Shown: piece after piece, positions 39,049 through 49,161 of the stretch
Numbering within the stretch: position 1 is the first letter of the stretch
Layout of the letters: each line of letters opens with the position of its first letter
Source: Novosphingobium sp. 18050
GTDB taxonomy: Bacteria > Pseudomonadota > Alphaproteobacteria > Sphingomonadales > Sphingomonadaceae
Direction of reading: 5' to 3'
Length of the DNA stretch: 64,000 bases
Assembly: GCF_902706195.1 (NCBI RefSeq)
Contig: NZ_CACSJO010000003.1
Span: 238,545-302,544 of the forward strand
Program-made: the position numbers and the translations under genes
Notes under the pieces: model-generated
The model's database searches: none
What the model saw: only the letters and a program-made list of their open reading frames with translations
What the model was told of the DNA's origin: nothing

Positions 39049-40125
39049 GTGACCGTCTACAAGCCCAAAGGCAAGCCGCACTACCATTACGATTTCCAGT
39101 TCCGGGGCCGGCGGTTCTATGGATCCACCGGCTGCGACACGAAGCGCGCCGCCGAGGCGTTTGAGCGCCGGGAACGCCATCGCGCCGCGAACCCTGATCT
39201 TCAACGCCCTCCGATCACGCTCGATCAGGCGGCCAGCCTTTACCAGGACCACGCCGAACTTCTGCCCAGCTGGCCCACCATCAAGTATCTGATCGCGGAA
39301 TTGATCTCGGGGCTGGGCGGCAACAAGCTCCTTTCGGAGATCACCCAGCGCGAGTTGCAGATATTCTTCGCGCGCCGCCGCGACGGCCGGTCGAGCGCGT
39401 CCATCAACCGCGAGATCGAGAACGCCCGAGCCGTCTGGCGCCGTGCCCAAGGCACGAAATATGACATCGGTGAAATGCCCGACTGGAAGCAGCTACGGCT
39501 CAAGGTTCCCGCATCACCCCCGCGCGAACTGCAACTCCTAGAAGAGGACAAGCTGCTGCTGGCGATGCGCAACGATGTGATCGATGCCGTCGACTTCCTG
39601 CTCAAATCCGGATGGCGGCGCGGCGAAGTGCTGGGTCTGTGCTGGGCCGATGTCAACATCCCCCGCAAGGTCGCCGTCACGCGGATCAAGGGAGGCGACA
39701 TCGTCACCCGCCCGCTGACCACCGCTCTTGTCGAGATCATCGCCCGGCAACCGCAGAGCAAGGACGAGAACGACGAGATTGTGCCGTTCGTTTTCACCTA
39801 CGTTTGCCAGAAAAGCCGGGGCGCGCGCCGCAAGGGCAAGCGCTACCCCCTGACACCGACCGCATTGCGCAAGCCGTTCGCCCAGGCGCGCACTGCCGCC
39901 GGTGTCGAGAACTTCCGCATCCACGATCTACGCCACACGCGCGGCACCCGCATCGTGCGCGCCACCGGCTCGCTGGCGGCCGCCAAGGAAGCCCTAAAGC
40001 ACAAGCGCATCGAAACCACGCTGCGCTACGCACACGTCCTTGACGACGACGTCAGAAACGCGCTCGAAGCAAGCGAGTCCCGACATAGTCCCGACCAAGC
40101 GGAACAGGTGAAGAAGAAAGCCTAG
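39049..40125 (+). CDS. Tyrosine recombinase integrase of the prophage
   Basis: A 358-aa tyrosine integrase starting at GTG 39049. Catalytic residues: R191 (SGWRRGEVLGL), H292 and R295 (IHDLRHTRG), H318 (LKHKRIETT) and Tyr327 (LRYAHV). The short N-terminus (YHYDFQFRGRRFYGSTG) is an arm-binding type domain. The 3' end contains the right copy of the 25-bp arm-site repeat, and attR starts 36 bp after the stop. It targets tRNA-Val. Confidence 0.95.
   Translation: MTVYKPKGKPHYHYDFQFRGRRFYGSTGCDTKRAAEAFERRERHRAANPDLQRPPITLDQAASLYQDHAELLPSWPTIKYLIAELISGLGGNKLLSEITQRELQIFFARRRDGRSSASINREIENARAVWRRAQGTKYDIGEMPDWKQLRLKVPASPPRELQLLEEDKLLLAMRNDVIDAVDFLLKSGWRRGEVLGLCWADVNIPRKVAVTRIKGGDIVTRPLTTALVEIIARQPQSKDENDEIVPFVFTYVCQKSRGARRKGKRYPLTPTALRKPFAQARTAAGVENFRIHDLRHTRGTRIVRATGSLAAAKEALKHKRIETTLRYAHVLDDDVRNALEASESRHSPDQAEQVKKKA
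40074..40098 (+). repeat. Right copy of the 25-bp tandem AGTCCCGAC repeat (candidate integrase arm site)
   Basis: Identical to 1611-1635. The two AGTCCCGAC units start at 40076 and 40087, 11 bp apart. The copy lies within the integrase coding sequence, about 66 bp from the attachment core. Arm-site function is inferred from its presence on both sides of the core. Confidence 0.55.
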
Positions 40126-40160
40126 AGATTGTGCGGGTTACGGCCCGTTAGACGGTCGCC

Positions 40161-40199
40161 GTGTAAACGAGATGCTCTACCAACTGAGCTAACCGCCCG
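40161..40199. repeat. attR, right copy of the 39-bp prophage attachment repeat
   Basis: Perfect 39-bp copy of 1477-1515. It holds only the 5' half of tRNA-Val (40161-40198 on the minus strand). The bases to the left diverge into phage DNA. To the right, host DNA carries the original tRNA promoter. Confidence 0.92.
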
Positions 40200-40216
40200 C
40201 TTTCGCGATGGCGGCG

Positions 40217-40245
40217 CTATTGCTGCGTTTTCGCGCTCCCGTCAA
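40217..40245 (-). promoter_or_regulatory. Original host tRNA-Val promoter, now facing a half tRNA
   Basis: On the minus strand TTGACG (40240-40245) and CAATAG (40217-40222) are 17 bp apart, ending 18 bp before the tRNA 5' end. After integration it reads a 38-nt half tRNA and then the 3' end of the integrase gene in antisense. Confidence 0.5.
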
Positions 40246-40347
40246 TGCCCGAAGATGTGAACGATATTATACCGTGCCCGGCACCGGGCGGCTTGCCGTG
40301 CATTTCCCGTCGATTGAACTGCATTTTCCCCTGTCATTCGAGGCTTG

Positions 40348-42141
40348 ATGAATTTTCACCAATGGCTGTCCATCGCCGTTCTGGCGGGCATGATGGCGCT
40401 CTTCATCTGGGGCAGGTTCCGCTATGACGTGACGGCAGTGATTGCCCTGCTCGTCGCCATGGCACTGGGGCTGGTCACACCGGAGAAGGCATTCCTGGGC
40501 TTTTCCGACGATATCGTCATCATCGTAGCTTCCGCGCTGGTGCTTTCGGCAGCGGTGCAGCGGTCCGGGCTGGTCGAAAAGGCAGTGGCCTGGGCTGGGC
40601 AATACCTCAAGCGTACCGGGTCGCAGCTACTGGTGCTGACCGCCTCCGTCGGCATCGCCTCGGGCCTTATCAAGAACATCGGAGCGCTGGCGATGCTGAT
40701 GCCCGCTGCCGGACAACTGGGTCGCAAGAGCGGGACCAACCCTTCGCGTTTCCTTATGCCGATGTCCTTCGCGGCGCTGCTGGGCGGGCTGACCACGCTG
40801 GTCGGCACATCGCCCAACATCATCGTCAGCCGCGTGCGCGAGCAGATGATCGGTGAGCCCTTCACCATGTTCGATTACCTGCCGACCGGCCTTGGCCTGC
40901 TGGTGATCGGCCTGATCTTCCTGCGCCTGTTCTACTGGCTTCTTCCCGCCGACCGGCGCGCGGCGGCAACCATGGGCGAGGCGCTCAACATCTCGGACTA
41001 CACCATCGAGGCACGGGTGCGCGAGCAATCGCCGGTGGTAGGCAATACTGTGGCCTCCTTCATGAAGGAGCACGACGGCGAGATCGACGTCACCGCCGTA
41101 CTGCGCCGCGGCCTGGCCGGCGATGTGCGGCCCGATCTCGTCATCGATGCCGATGACGTGCTGATCCTTGCGGGCGATCCCGATGCGCTGGAACGCGCCG
41201 TAGCCGCCTCGCAGCTCGACCCGAGCGGGCACGGCGAGGACGACGGGGAGGAGGGCGACGACAAGGCCGCAGACCCCCGCGACGATGTGGGCGTGATCGA
41301 GGGCGTGGTCACCGCGCGCTCGGCGCTGGCGGGCAGTTCGGCGGGGCGGCTGATGCTGCGCGACCGGCTCGGCCTGAGGCTCGTGGCGATCTCACGCGAG
41401 GGTGAGAGCCTGCGTAACAAACCCGCCAGCATCGTGATGCAGCCGGGCGACGTGATCGTGTTGCAGGGCATTCTCTCGGCGATGCCCGGACGGCTCAGGC
41501 AGCTTGGCGTGCTCCCGCTGGCAGAGCGCCAGATCAGCCTTGGCATGACCCGCAAGGGCTGGCTGGCGGTGGCGATTCTCGCCGCCGCGATGCTGGCGAC
41601 GGCAACCGGGCTGGTCCCGGTCGCGGCTGCGTTCTTCACTGGTGCAGGGCTGGTGATCATCACCGGCGCGCTGCCGGTGGACGATGCCTACGAGGCGGTG
41701 GAATGGCCGATCCTCATCATGCTGGGCGCACTGATCCCGGTCAGCGGCGCGCTGCAATCGACGGGTGCCTCGGACGTGCTGGCGACGCAGCTGGCAGCGC
41801 TGGCGTCGGACCTGCCGCCCTGGGGGGCGGTAGCGCTGGTACTGGCAGCATCGATGGCCGTAACGCCGTTTCTCAACAATGCCGCGACGGTGCTGGTCAT
41901 GGCGCCGATCTCGGCCGTGTTCGCGGGCGACCTGGGCTATCGGCCGGATGCGTTCCTGATGGCGACGGCGATCGGGGCAGGCTGCGATTTCCTCACCCCG
42001 ATCGGCCACCAGTGCAATACGCTGGTGATGGGACCGGGCGGTTACCGCTTCGGCGACTATGCGCGGTTGGGAGCGCCGCTATCGCTGCTGGTGCTGGTGC
42101 TGGGTACACCGCTGATCATGCACTTCTGGCCGGTCCATTGA
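40348..42141 (+). CDS. SLC13-family permease with RCK_C (TrkA-C) domains
   Basis: A 597-aa inner-membrane transporter. Two blocks of transmembrane helices flank a cytosolic part with two TrkA-C domains (VREQSPVVGNTVASFMKEHD, LVIDADDVLILAGDP, and RLVAISREGESLRNKPASIV, VIVLQGI). GLTTLVGTSPNIIVSRV and ACGCDFLTPIG-type motifs near the end match the DASS/SLC13 anion transporters. The acidic insert GEDDGEEGDDKAADPRDD is unusual. ATG 40348 has GAGG five bases upstream. The substrate (sulfate, dicarboxylate or another) cannot be told. Confidence 0.88.
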   Translation: MNFHQWLSIAVLAGMMALFIWGRFRYDVTAVIALLVAMALGLVTPEKAFLGFSDDIVIIVASALVLSAAVQRSGLVEKAVAWAGQYLKRTGSQLLVLTASVGIASGLIKNIGALAMLMPAAGQLGRKSGTNPSRFLMPMSFAALLGGLTTLVGTSPNIIVSRVREQMIGEPFTMFDYLPTGLGLLVIGLIFLRLFYWLLPADRRAAATMGEALNISDYTIEARVREQSPVVGNTVASFMKEHDGEIDVTAVLRRGLAGDVRPDLVIDADDVLILAGDPDALERAVAASQLDPSGHGEDDGEEGDDKAADPRDDVGVIEGVVTARSALAGSSAGRLMLRDRLGLRLVAISREGESLRNKPASIVMQPGDVIVLQGILSAMPGRLRQLGVLPLAERQISLGMTRKGWLAVAILAAAMLATATGLVPVAAAFFTGAGLVIITGALPVDDAYEAVEWPILIMLGALIPVSGALQSTGASDVLATQLAALASDLPPWGAVALVLAASMAVTPFLNNAATVLVMAPISAVFAGDLGYRPDAFLMATAIGAGCDFLTPIGHQCNTLVMGPGGYRFGDYARLGAPLSLLVLVLGTPLIMHFWPVH

Positions 42142-42180
42142 CCTCCCTTCCTCCCCTCCCCGTTTCAGGGAGGAAGGAGG

Positions 42181-44163
42181 TCAGATTTCCAGCTGGCTGC
42201 CCAGTTCGATCACGCGGTTGGTGGGCAGCTTGAAGAATTCCATCGCGCTCTGGGCATTGCGCACCATCCAGGCGAACAGCTTCTCGCGCCAGATCGCCAT
42301 GCCCGGTCGGCTGGACGCGATCAGGGTTTGGCGTGAAAGGAAGTAGCTGGTTTCCATCGCCCGGAAAGGCCCGCCCGCACGGTGCTCGGCGGCGAGTTCG
42401 GCGGGAACGTCGATCTCGTCCATGAAACCGTGGCGCAGGACCACGCGGTAGAAGCCCTGCCCCATATCCTCAACGCTGCAGCGCTTCGGCGCGGAAACGT
42501 GGGGGACTTCCAGTGTCTGGACGGTGAGGATCACAACCCGCTCGTGCAGGATGTGGTTATGCTTGAGGTTATGCAGCAGCGCGTGCGGCACTCCCTCGGC
42601 GGCGGAGGAGAGGAATACCGAGGTGCCGGCGACGCGGCGCACGCGCTCTCCCACGGACTTCAGGAACAGGTCGAAAGGGATCGAATCCTCGCGCAGGCGC
42701 TCCAGCACGATGCGACGGCCGGTAGCCCAGGTGGTCAGCATCAGGAAGACCACCGCAGCGACCAGCAGGGGGAACCAGCCGCCGTCGGGAATCTTGGTCA
42801 CGTTCGAGGCGAAGTAAAGAGCATCAACCAGCAGGAATGCCATCGTCAGCAGCACCGAAACGACCGGGTTCCACTTCCACACCGCGAATGTCAGCACGCC
42901 CAGCAGGCAGGCGGTAATGACCATCGTCCCGGTCACCGCGATGCCGTAAGCAGCGGCAAGACTGCTCGAACTGCCGAAACCGAAGACGAGCAGCAGCACC
43001 ATGATGAGCAGCCCCCAGTTGACCAGAGGAATGTAGATCTGCCCTGCAGCGCGGGCGCTGGTGTGGAGTATCTTGAGGCGCGGCAGGAAGCCCAGCTGCA
43101 CCGCCTGCTGCGATACCGAATAGGCGCCCGAAATCACGGCCTGGCTGGCAATGATCGTTGCCATCGTCGCCAGCGCGACGAGCGGCAGGCGCGCCCATTC
43201 GGGGGCCATGAGGAAGAACGGATTGGACGCCGCCTCTGGGCTCCCCAGCAGCAGCGCGGCCTGGCCGAGGTAGTTGAGCATGAGACATGGGAACGCGACG
43301 TAGAGCCACGACACCATGATCGCTTTGCGCCCGAAATGGCCCATGTCGGCATAGAGCGCCTCTGCGCCCGTCACCGCCAGTACCACCGAACCCAGCGCCA
43401 GGAAGGCCAGCTTGGGGTCGATCAGGAAAAATTGCAGCGCGTGGACCGGGTTCAGCGCGGCAAGGATGCCGGGGTGCTGCAGGATGCCGTTCACCCCCAG
43501 CACCGCGAGGACCGCGAAGTAGACGATCATCACCGGCCCGAACAGCTTGCCCATCGCCGCCGTCCCGCGCGACTGGATCGCGAACAGGCCGATGAGGATG
43601 CCGGTAGAGATCGGCAGCACCCAGTCGGCGAAGGCCGGGTTCACCACGGTCAGCCCCTCCACCGCAGACAGCACCGAGATGGCGGGGGTTATGATCGCAT
43701 CGCCGTAGAACAGCGCCGTGGCTATCACGCCCAGGCCGGCGATCAGCGGGGTCAGGCGATTTTCGCCCAGTTCCCGCCGGATCAGCGCCAGCAGTGCCAG
43801 ACTGCCGCCCTCGCCCTTGTTGTCGGCGCGCAGGATGATGAAGACGTACTTGATCGTGACGATCAGCATCATCGTCCAGAAGATCAGCGATAGGACGCCG
43901 AAGATATGCGGCTTGTCCACCACCAGCGGATGGTGGCCCACGAAGCTCTCCTTCATCGCATAGAGCGGTGAAGTGCCGATATCGCCGAAGACGACGCCGA
44001 TGGCACCCAGCGCCATCGCGGGAAGGCCTTCGCGCTGATGGCTTTCATCAGAAGGCGGGGCATCAGAAGGCGGGGCATCCGACGGCGAGGCATCCGACGG
44101 CGAGGCATCAGACGAGGGTGCACCAATGGCGGGGACACCATGGCCCGTGGCAGAATCGCTCAT
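42181..44163 (-). CDS. kup: Kup potassium transporter
   Basis: Low-affinity K+/H+ symporter of the KUP family, about 660 aa. [20 protein letters not shown] at the N-terminus is diagnostic, and [38 protein letters not shown] and the C-terminal cytosolic domain follow. Start chosen at 44163 (MSDSATG); an upstream in-frame ATG at 44199 is less likely. The N-terminal extension holds (S/P)SDA repeats from a 12-bp tandem repeat. Divergent from the kdp locus, so both K+ systems share an intergenic region. Confidence 0.95.
   Translation of the reverse strand: MSDSATGHGVPAIGAPSSDASPSDASPSDAPPSDAPPSDESHQREGLPAMALGAIGVVFGDIGTSPLYAMKESFVGHHPLVVDKPHIFGVLSLIFWTMMLIVTIKYVFIILRADNKGEGGSLALLALIRRELGENRLTPLIAGLGVIATALFYGDAIITPAISVLSAVEGLTVVNPAFADWVLPISTGILIGLFAIQSRGTAAMGKLFGPVMIVYFAVLAVLGVNGILQHPGILAALNPVHALQFFLIDPKLAFLALGSVVLAVTGAEALYADMGHFGRKAIMVSWLYVAFPCLMLNYLGQAALLLGSPEAASNPFFLMAPEWARLPLVALATMATIIASQAVISGAYSVSQQAVQLGFLPRLKILHTSARAAGQIYIPLVNWGLLIMVLLLVFGFGSSSSLAAAYGIAVTGTMVITACLLGVLTFAVWKWNPVVSVLLTMAFLLVDALYFASNVTKIPDGGWFPLLVAAVVFLMLTTWATGRRIVLERLREDSIPFDLFLKSVGERVRRVAGTSVFLSSAAEGVPHALLHNLKHNHILHERVVILTVQTLEVPHVSAPKRCSVEDMGQGFYRVVLRHGFMDEIDVPAELAAEHRAGGPFRAMETSYFLSRQTLIASSRPGMAIWREKLFAWMVRNAQSAMEFFKLPTNRVIELGSQLEI
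44049..44113. repeat. 12-bp tandem repeats in the 5' end of kup
   Basis: About five imperfect 12-bp units (GGCATCAGAAGG / GGCATCCGACGG type) encode PSDA repeats in the N-terminal tail. In-frame copy-number change would lengthen or shorten the tail without breaking the gene. Confidence 0.6.
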
Positions 44164-44304
44164 GAAACCGAAATACGGCCCCGCGCGCGGGAGCGCCACG
44201 AACTTTATGGTTTCTTTATGGGCGAAGGCCCCATTCCCCGTGGAACCTTAACGCGCTGAAGGTCCATTTGGGTGTCCGTCCCGCAAGTCGACGGATTCCC
44301 GACC

Positions 44305-44616
44305 ATGCACATGTCCCCTTTCTTTCGCTCGAAGTTCGCCTCGCTGCGGCGGGGTGAGCGCTGGTGGCCCGCCGAGATAGCCCTGCGCGCACTGGGCCTC
44401 GCCCTGCTCGCCGGATGCTGGCGTCTGACGCTCGCCGCCAGGGCCATGGCGATGCAGCCTGCGCCGCATCCCGCAGGCGCGGCCGATCTTGCCGTCTGCG
44501 CCGGCGTTGTCGTGCTGCTCTGCGCCGGGCTGATGCTTGGCATGGAGGGGCCGGGCTTGCTGCGCGACGTGCCGCTGACGGACTGGTTCACCCATACAAG
44601 AGGTTCCCGCTCATGA
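44305..44616 (+). CDS. Small membrane protein upstream of kdp, unknown
   Basis: A 103-aa protein (ATG 44305 or 44311) with two hydrophobic segments around AEIALRALGLALLAGCWRLT and LAVCAGVVVLLCAGLMLGME. It is the first gene of the kdp direction, and its stop overlaps the following 27-aa gene (ATGA). I do not recognise the family. Position suggests a link with potassium uptake. Confidence 0.6.
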   Translation: MHMSPFFRSKFASLRRGERWWPAEIALRALGLALLAGCWRLTLAARAMAMQPAPHPAGAADLAVCAGVVVLLCAGLMLGMEGPGLLRDVPLTDWFTHTRGSRS

Positions 44617-44696
44617 CCGATCTCCTCTGGCTGGCGGTGCTCGCCGGGCTGTTCGCGCTCACCCTCGCCTTCGCGCGGCTCTGCGAGAAGGCGTGA
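44613..44696 (+). CDS. 27-aa hydrophobic peptide in the kdp leader
   Basis: ATG 44613 overlaps the previous stop. The peptide MTDLLWLAVLAGLFALTLAF with RLCEKA forms one membrane helix. Similar tiny proteins occur just before kdpF in several proteobacteria. It ends four bases before kdpF. Confidence 0.6.
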   Translation: MTDLLWLAVLAGLFALTLAFARLCEKA

Positions 44697-44700
44697 GCGA

Positions 44701-44802
44701 TGACACATCCATCAGATTTGGCTCTCATCCTCGCCGGAGCGACCGCGCTCGGCCTGCTCGTCTATCTCCTCGCCGCGCTGCTGCGGCCCGAGAAGTTCTA
44801 GG
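44701..44802 (+). CDS. kdpF: KdpF small subunit
   Basis: A 33-aa single-helix protein, ending [11 protein letters not shown], typical of KdpF, which stabilises the KdpABC complex. It directly precedes kdpA. Confidence 0.8.
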
Positions 44803-44814
44803 AAAACCAAGGCC

Positions 44815-46518
44815 ATGACCATTCAGGGCTGGAGCCTCATCCTCCTGTTCACCGCGCTTGTCGTGGCGCTTGCCAAGCCCATGGGGGCGTGGCTTTTCGC
44901 GCTTTACGAAGGGCGCACCACGCCGCTGCACCGCGTCCTCGGCCCGGTGGAGCGCAGCTTCTACCGCCTCGGCGGCATCGACCCCGACGAAGAGCAGCAC
45001 TGGCTGCGCTATGCCCTGCACATGCTCGTGTTCCAGCTTGCACTGCTGGTCTTCACGTATGCAGTCCTGCGCCTTCAGGGCCTATTGCCGATGAACCCGC
45101 GCGGCCTTGCCGGGATCGGTGCGGAAGGAGCCTTCAACACCGCCGTCAGCTTCACCACCAACACCAACTGGCAGTGGTATTCGGGCGAGGCGGCGCTTTC
45201 CAACCTGTCCCAGATGCTGGGCCTGACGATCCACAACTTCCTCTCGGCGGCGACCGGCATTGCCGTGGCTTTCGCACTGTTTCGCGGCTTCGCCCGGCGC
45301 GAGGCGAAGACCGTCGGCAATTTCTGGGCCGATTGCACCCGCGTCACCCTGTACCTGCTGCTGCCCGCCTGCATCGTCTACGCCCTGTTCCTGATCGCCA
45401 GCGGCGTGCCACAGACGCTTTCCGCCATGGTCGATACGACCACGCTGGAAGGCGCAAAGCAGGCCATCGCGCTCGGCCCGGTCGCCTCGCAGGAGGCGAT
45501 CAAGATGCTGGGCACCAATGGCGGCGGCTTCTTCAATGCCAACTCCGCGCATCCCTTCGAAAACCCCACCGCGCTGACCAATCTGGTACAGATGCTGTCG
45601 ATCTTCGCGCTGGGAGCAGGGATGACCTGGTGCTTCGGCAAGGCTGTGGGCAATACCCGGCAGGGCTGGGCAATCCTGGCCGCGATGATGGCGCTGTTCC
45701 TTGTCGGCACCGCCGTCGCCTACTGGCAGGAAGCGGCGGGCAACCCGGTGCTGCACCAGCTTGGCGCACCCGGCGGCAACATGGAGGGCAAGGAAGTCCG
45801 CTTCGGCATTGCCGCCAGCGCCCTGTTCTCGGTCGTCACCACCGCTGCTTCGTGCGGCGCGGTCAATGCCATGCATGACAGCTTCACGGCGCTGGGCGGC
45901 ATGGTTCCGCTCATCAACATCCAGCTGGGTGAGGTGGTCGTCGGCGGCGTGGGCGCGGGTATCTACGGCTTCCTGCTGTTCGCACTGCTGGCGGTCTTCG
46001 TCGCCGGGCTGATGGTGGGGCGCACCCCCGAATACGTCGGCAAGAAGATCGAGGCGCGCGAGGTGAAGCTGGCCGTCCTCGCCATCGCGGTGCTGCCGCT
46101 GTGCATCCTGGGCCTGACCGCGCTGAGCGCCGTCTTGCCCGCAGGCCTTGCAGGGCCGCTGAACAAGGGCCCGCACGGCTTCACCGAAATCCTCTACGCC
46201 TTCGCCTCGGGCGCGGGCAACAACGGGTCGGCCTTTGCCGGGCTTTCGGCCGGCACGCCGTTCTACAACGGACTGCTGGGCGCCGCGATGTGGATCGGGC
46301 GGTTCTTCGTGATCGTGCCCGTGCTGGCCATCGCCGGCAGCCTTGCCGCCAAGCGCCACACGCCCGCCACTTCAGGGTCTTTCCCGACCACCGGCCCCTT
46401 GTGGATCGGCCTGCTGATCGGGGTGATCCTGATCCTTGGCGGCCTCACGTTCCTGCCCAGCCTCGCCCTTGGCCCCATCGCCGATCACATCGCGATGATC
46501 GCCGGCCAGCTGTCCTGA
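44815..46518 (+). CDS. kdpA: Potassium-transporting ATPase subunit A
   Basis: Channel-like K+-binding subunit of the high-affinity Kdp pump, 567 aa. It has the selectivity-filter loops of the family: [46 protein letters not shown] and [16 protein letters not shown]. First of the large subunits in the kdpFABC operon. Confidence 0.97.
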   Translation: MTIQGWSLILLFTALVVALAKPMGAWLFALYEGRTTPLHRVLGPVERSFYRLGGIDPDEEQHWLRYALHMLVFQLALLVFTYAVLRLQGLLPMNPRGLAGIGAEGAFNTAVSFTTNTNWQWYSGEAALSNLSQMLGLTIHNFLSAATGIAVAFALFRGFARREAKTVGNFWADCTRVTLYLLLPACIVYALFLIASGVPQTLSAMVDTTTLEGAKQAIALGPVASQEAIKMLGTNGGGFFNANSAHPFENPTALTNLVQMLSIFALGAGMTWCFGKAVGNTRQGWAILAAMMALFLVGTAVAYWQEAAGNPVLHQLGAPGGNMEGKEVRFGIAASALFSVVTTAASCGAVNAMHDSFTALGGMVPLINIQLGEVVVGGVGAGIYGFLLFALLAVFVAGLMVGRTPEYVGKKIEAREVKLAVLAIAVLPLCILGLTALSAVLPAGLAGPLNKGPHGFTEILYAFASGAGNNGSAFAGLSAGTPFYNGLLGAAMWIGRFFVIVPVLAIAGSLAAKRHTPATSGSFPTTGPLWIGLLIGVILILGGLTFLPSLALGPIADHIAMIAGQLS

Positions 46519-46529
46519 AGGCGCATCCC

Positions 46530-48548
46530 ATGACCACCCAGACACCTACATCCATGTTCTCGGCAAAGCTGGTCCGCCCCGCGATCGGCGAGGCGTTTCG
46601 CAAGCTGGAACCGCGCCAGCTGATCCGCAACCCGGTGCTGTTCACCACCGCCGTCGTCGCGCTGCTGCTCACCGTCCTGCTGATCATCGGCCGCGAACCG
46701 CTGCCCGCCGGTTTCCAGATCCAGCTCATCGGCTGGCTCTGGCTCACGGTCCTGTTCGGCACCTTCGCCGAGGCGCTGGCCGAAGGGCGCGGACGGGCGC
46801 AGGCCGCTTCCTTGCGCGCCACCCGCTCGGAACTCAGCGCGCGGCTGCCCGATGGCCGCACCCTCGCCGCCTCACAGCTGAAGAAGGGCGATGACGTGAT
46901 GGTCGCCGCCGGAGAACTGATCCCGGCGGACGGCGAAGTCGTTGCCGGTGTCGCCTCGGTCAACGAGGCCGCGATCACCGGAGAAAGCGCCCCCGTCATC
47001 CGCGAGGCCGGCGGCGACCGCTCCGCCGTCACCGCCGGCACCCGAGTCATCTCCGACGAAATCCGCGTCCGGGTGACGCAGGAGGCGGGCCAGGGCTTTC
47101 TCGACCGCATGATCGCGCTGGTCGAAGGCGCAGAACGGCAGAAGACCCCCAACGAGATCGCCCTCACCATCCTGCTCGTCGGCCTCACCATCGTGTTCCT
47201 GATCGCCGTCGCGACGATCCCGGCCTTCGCGCATTATGCGGGCGGCTCGATCCCCGTCGCAGTGCTGGCGGCGCTGCTCATCACGCTGATCCCCACGACC
47301 ATCGCCGCGCTGCTGTCCGCCATCGGCATTGCCGGCATGGACCGTCTGGTGCGCTTCAACGTCCTCGCCAAGTCGGGCCGCGCGGTCGAGGCGGCGGGCG
47401 ACATCGACGTGCTGCTGCTCGACAAGACCGGCACGATCACCGTGGGCGACCGTCAGGCCAGCGAATTCCGCCCTGTCGGCGGCGCCAGTCCCGCCGCGCT
47501 GGCGGAAGCCGCGATGCTGGCCAGCCTTGCCGACGAAACGCCCGAAGGCCGCTCGATCGTTGTCCTCGCCCGTGAGCGTTTCGGCCTTGCGCTGACGCTG
47601 CCCGGCGATGCGGAAGTGATCTCCTTCACCGCGCAGACCCGGCTCTCTGGCATCAAAAGCGCAGCTGGCCTCGTCCAGAAGGGCGCCGTCGATGCGGTGC
47701 TGCGCGCCAACCCCGAAGCCGCCGCCTCTCCCGTGGCCGCCGAACTGCGCCGCCAGTCCGAGGAAATCGCTCGCCTCGGCCAGACCCCGCTCGCGGTGGC
47801 CCGCGACGGACGGCTGATCGGCCTCGTCGCGCTCAAGGACGTGGTCAAGGCGGGCGTGCGCGAACGCTTCGGCGAACTGCGCCGCATGGGCATCCGCACG
47901 GTGATGATCACCGGCGACAACCCGCTCACCGCCGCCGCCATCGCCGCCGAGGCCGGCGTGGACGACTTCCTCGCCGAGGCCACGCCCGAAGACAAGCTGG
48001 CGCTGATCCGGCGCGAGCAGCAGGGCGGCAGGCTGGTAGCGATGTGCGGCGACGGCACCAACGACGCCCCCGCGCTCGCCCAGGCCGACGTCGGCGTCGC
48101 CATGAACACCGGCACCCAGGCCGCGCGCGAGGCGGGCAACATGGTCGACCTCGATAGCGATCCCACCAAGCTCATCGAGATCGTCGGCCTTGGCAAGCAG
48201 CTGCTGATGACGCGCGGCGCGCTGACCACGTTCTCGGTCGCCAACGATGTGGCCAAGTACTTCGCGATCATCCCGGCCATGTTCACCGCGCTCTATCCGG
48301 GGCTGGGCGTGCTCAACGTGATGGGCCTCGCCAGCCCGCAGAGCGCGATCCTTTCGGCCATCATGTTCAACGCGCTCATCATCCCGGCGCTGGTGCCCCT
48401 CGCCCTGCGCGGCGTGACGTACCGCCCGATGGCCGCCGGGCCGCTGCTGGCGCGCAACCTCGGAGTCTATGGGCTGGGCGGACTGGTGGCGCCGTTCGCC
48501 GGAATCAAGCTGATCGACCTTGCCGTCTCCTGCCTCCACCTCGTCTGA
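46530..48548 (+). CDS. kdpB: Potassium-transporting ATPase subunit B
   Basis: P-type ATPase that drives Kdp, 672 aa. It contains TGES ([10 protein letters not shown]), the phosphorylation motif DKTGT (Asp near 298), and [20 protein letters not shown] near the C-terminal third. It follows kdpA by 11 bp. Confidence 0.97.
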   Translation: MTTQTPTSMFSAKLVRPAIGEAFRKLEPRQLIRNPVLFTTAVVALLLTVLLIIGREPLPAGFQIQLIGWLWLTVLFGTFAEALAEGRGRAQAASLRATRSELSARLPDGRTLAASQLKKGDDVMVAAGELIPADGEVVAGVASVNEAAITGESAPVIREAGGDRSAVTAGTRVISDEIRVRVTQEAGQGFLDRMIALVEGAERQKTPNEIALTILLVGLTIVFLIAVATIPAFAHYAGGSIPVAVLAALLITLIPTTIAALLSAIGIAGMDRLVRFNVLAKSGRAVEAAGDIDVLLLDKTGTITVGDRQASEFRPVGGASPAALAEAAMLASLADETPEGRSIVVLARERFGLALTLPGDAEVISFTAQTRLSGIKSAAGLVQKGAVDAVLRANPEAAASPVAAELRRQSEEIARLGQTPLAVARDGRLIGLVALKDVVKAGVRERFGELRRMGIRTVMITGDNPLTAAAIAAEAGVDDFLAEATPEDKLALIRREQQGGRLVAMCGDGTNDAPALAQADVGVAMNTGTQAAREAGNMVDLDSDPTKLIEIVGLGKQLLMTRGALTTFSVANDVAKYFAIIPAMFTALYPGLGVLNVMGLASPQSAILSAIMFNALIIPALVPLALRGVTYRPMAAGPLLARNLGVYGLGGLVAPFAGIKLIDLAVSCLHLV

Positions 48549-48564
48549 CACGGGAACTATCGAC

Positions 48565-49161
48565 ATGTCCCACGACCTCACCTCCGCCCTGCGCCCCGCG
48601 CTGGTGCTCACCGCGCTTTTCGCGCTGCTTCTGGGCCTTGCCTACCCGCTGGCCCTCACCGGCATCGCGCAGGCCCTGTTCCCCGCGCAGGCCAACGGTA
48701 GCCTGATCGAGCGAGGCGGCCGCGTCGTCGGCTCGCACCTGATCGGGCAGGCCTTCGCCGCGCCGGGCTACTTCCACGGCCGCCCCTCCGCCGCCGGGGC
48801 CGGGTACGACGCCATGGCCTCGTCCGGCTCCAACCTCGGCCCTGCCAGCAAGGCGCTGGCGCAGCGGGTCGCAGGCGATGTCGCCAAATTGCAGAAATCA
48901 CCGGGAACCAACGTTCCGTCCGACCTGGTGACGACTTCCGCCTCGGGGCTGGACCCCCACGTCAGCCCCGAGGCGGCCCTTTGGCAGGTGGACCGTGTCG
49001 CCGCCGCACGCGGCCTCGACCCGGCGCGGGTCAGGGCGCTGGTCACGCTGCACGAGGAACACCCCCTGCTCGGCTTCATCGGCGAGGACCGCGTCAACGT
49101 CCTCGAACTCAATCTGGCCCTCGACAGCATGGCCGGGACCGGCGCACAAGCAGCCCGGTGA
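48565..49161 (+). CDS. kdpC: Potassium-transporting ATPase subunit C
   Basis: A 198-aa subunit with one N-terminal membrane helix and the family motif [40 protein letters not shown] is also conserved. The stop overlaps kdpD. Confidence 0.95.
   Translation: MSHDLTSALRPALVLTALFALLLGLAYPLALTGIAQALFPAQANGSLIERGGRVVGSHLIGQAFAAPGYFHGRPSAAGAGYDAMASSGSNLGPASKALAQRVAGDVAKLQKSPGTNVPSDLVTTSASGLDPHVSPEAALWQVDRVAAARGLDPARVRALVTLHEEHPLLGFIGEDRVNVLELNLALDSMAGTGAQAAR

Noticed and set aside
46872..48611. Long minus-strand frame opposite kdpB
   Set aside because: Antisense shadow of a certain P-type ATPase gene; no initiation signal or domain.
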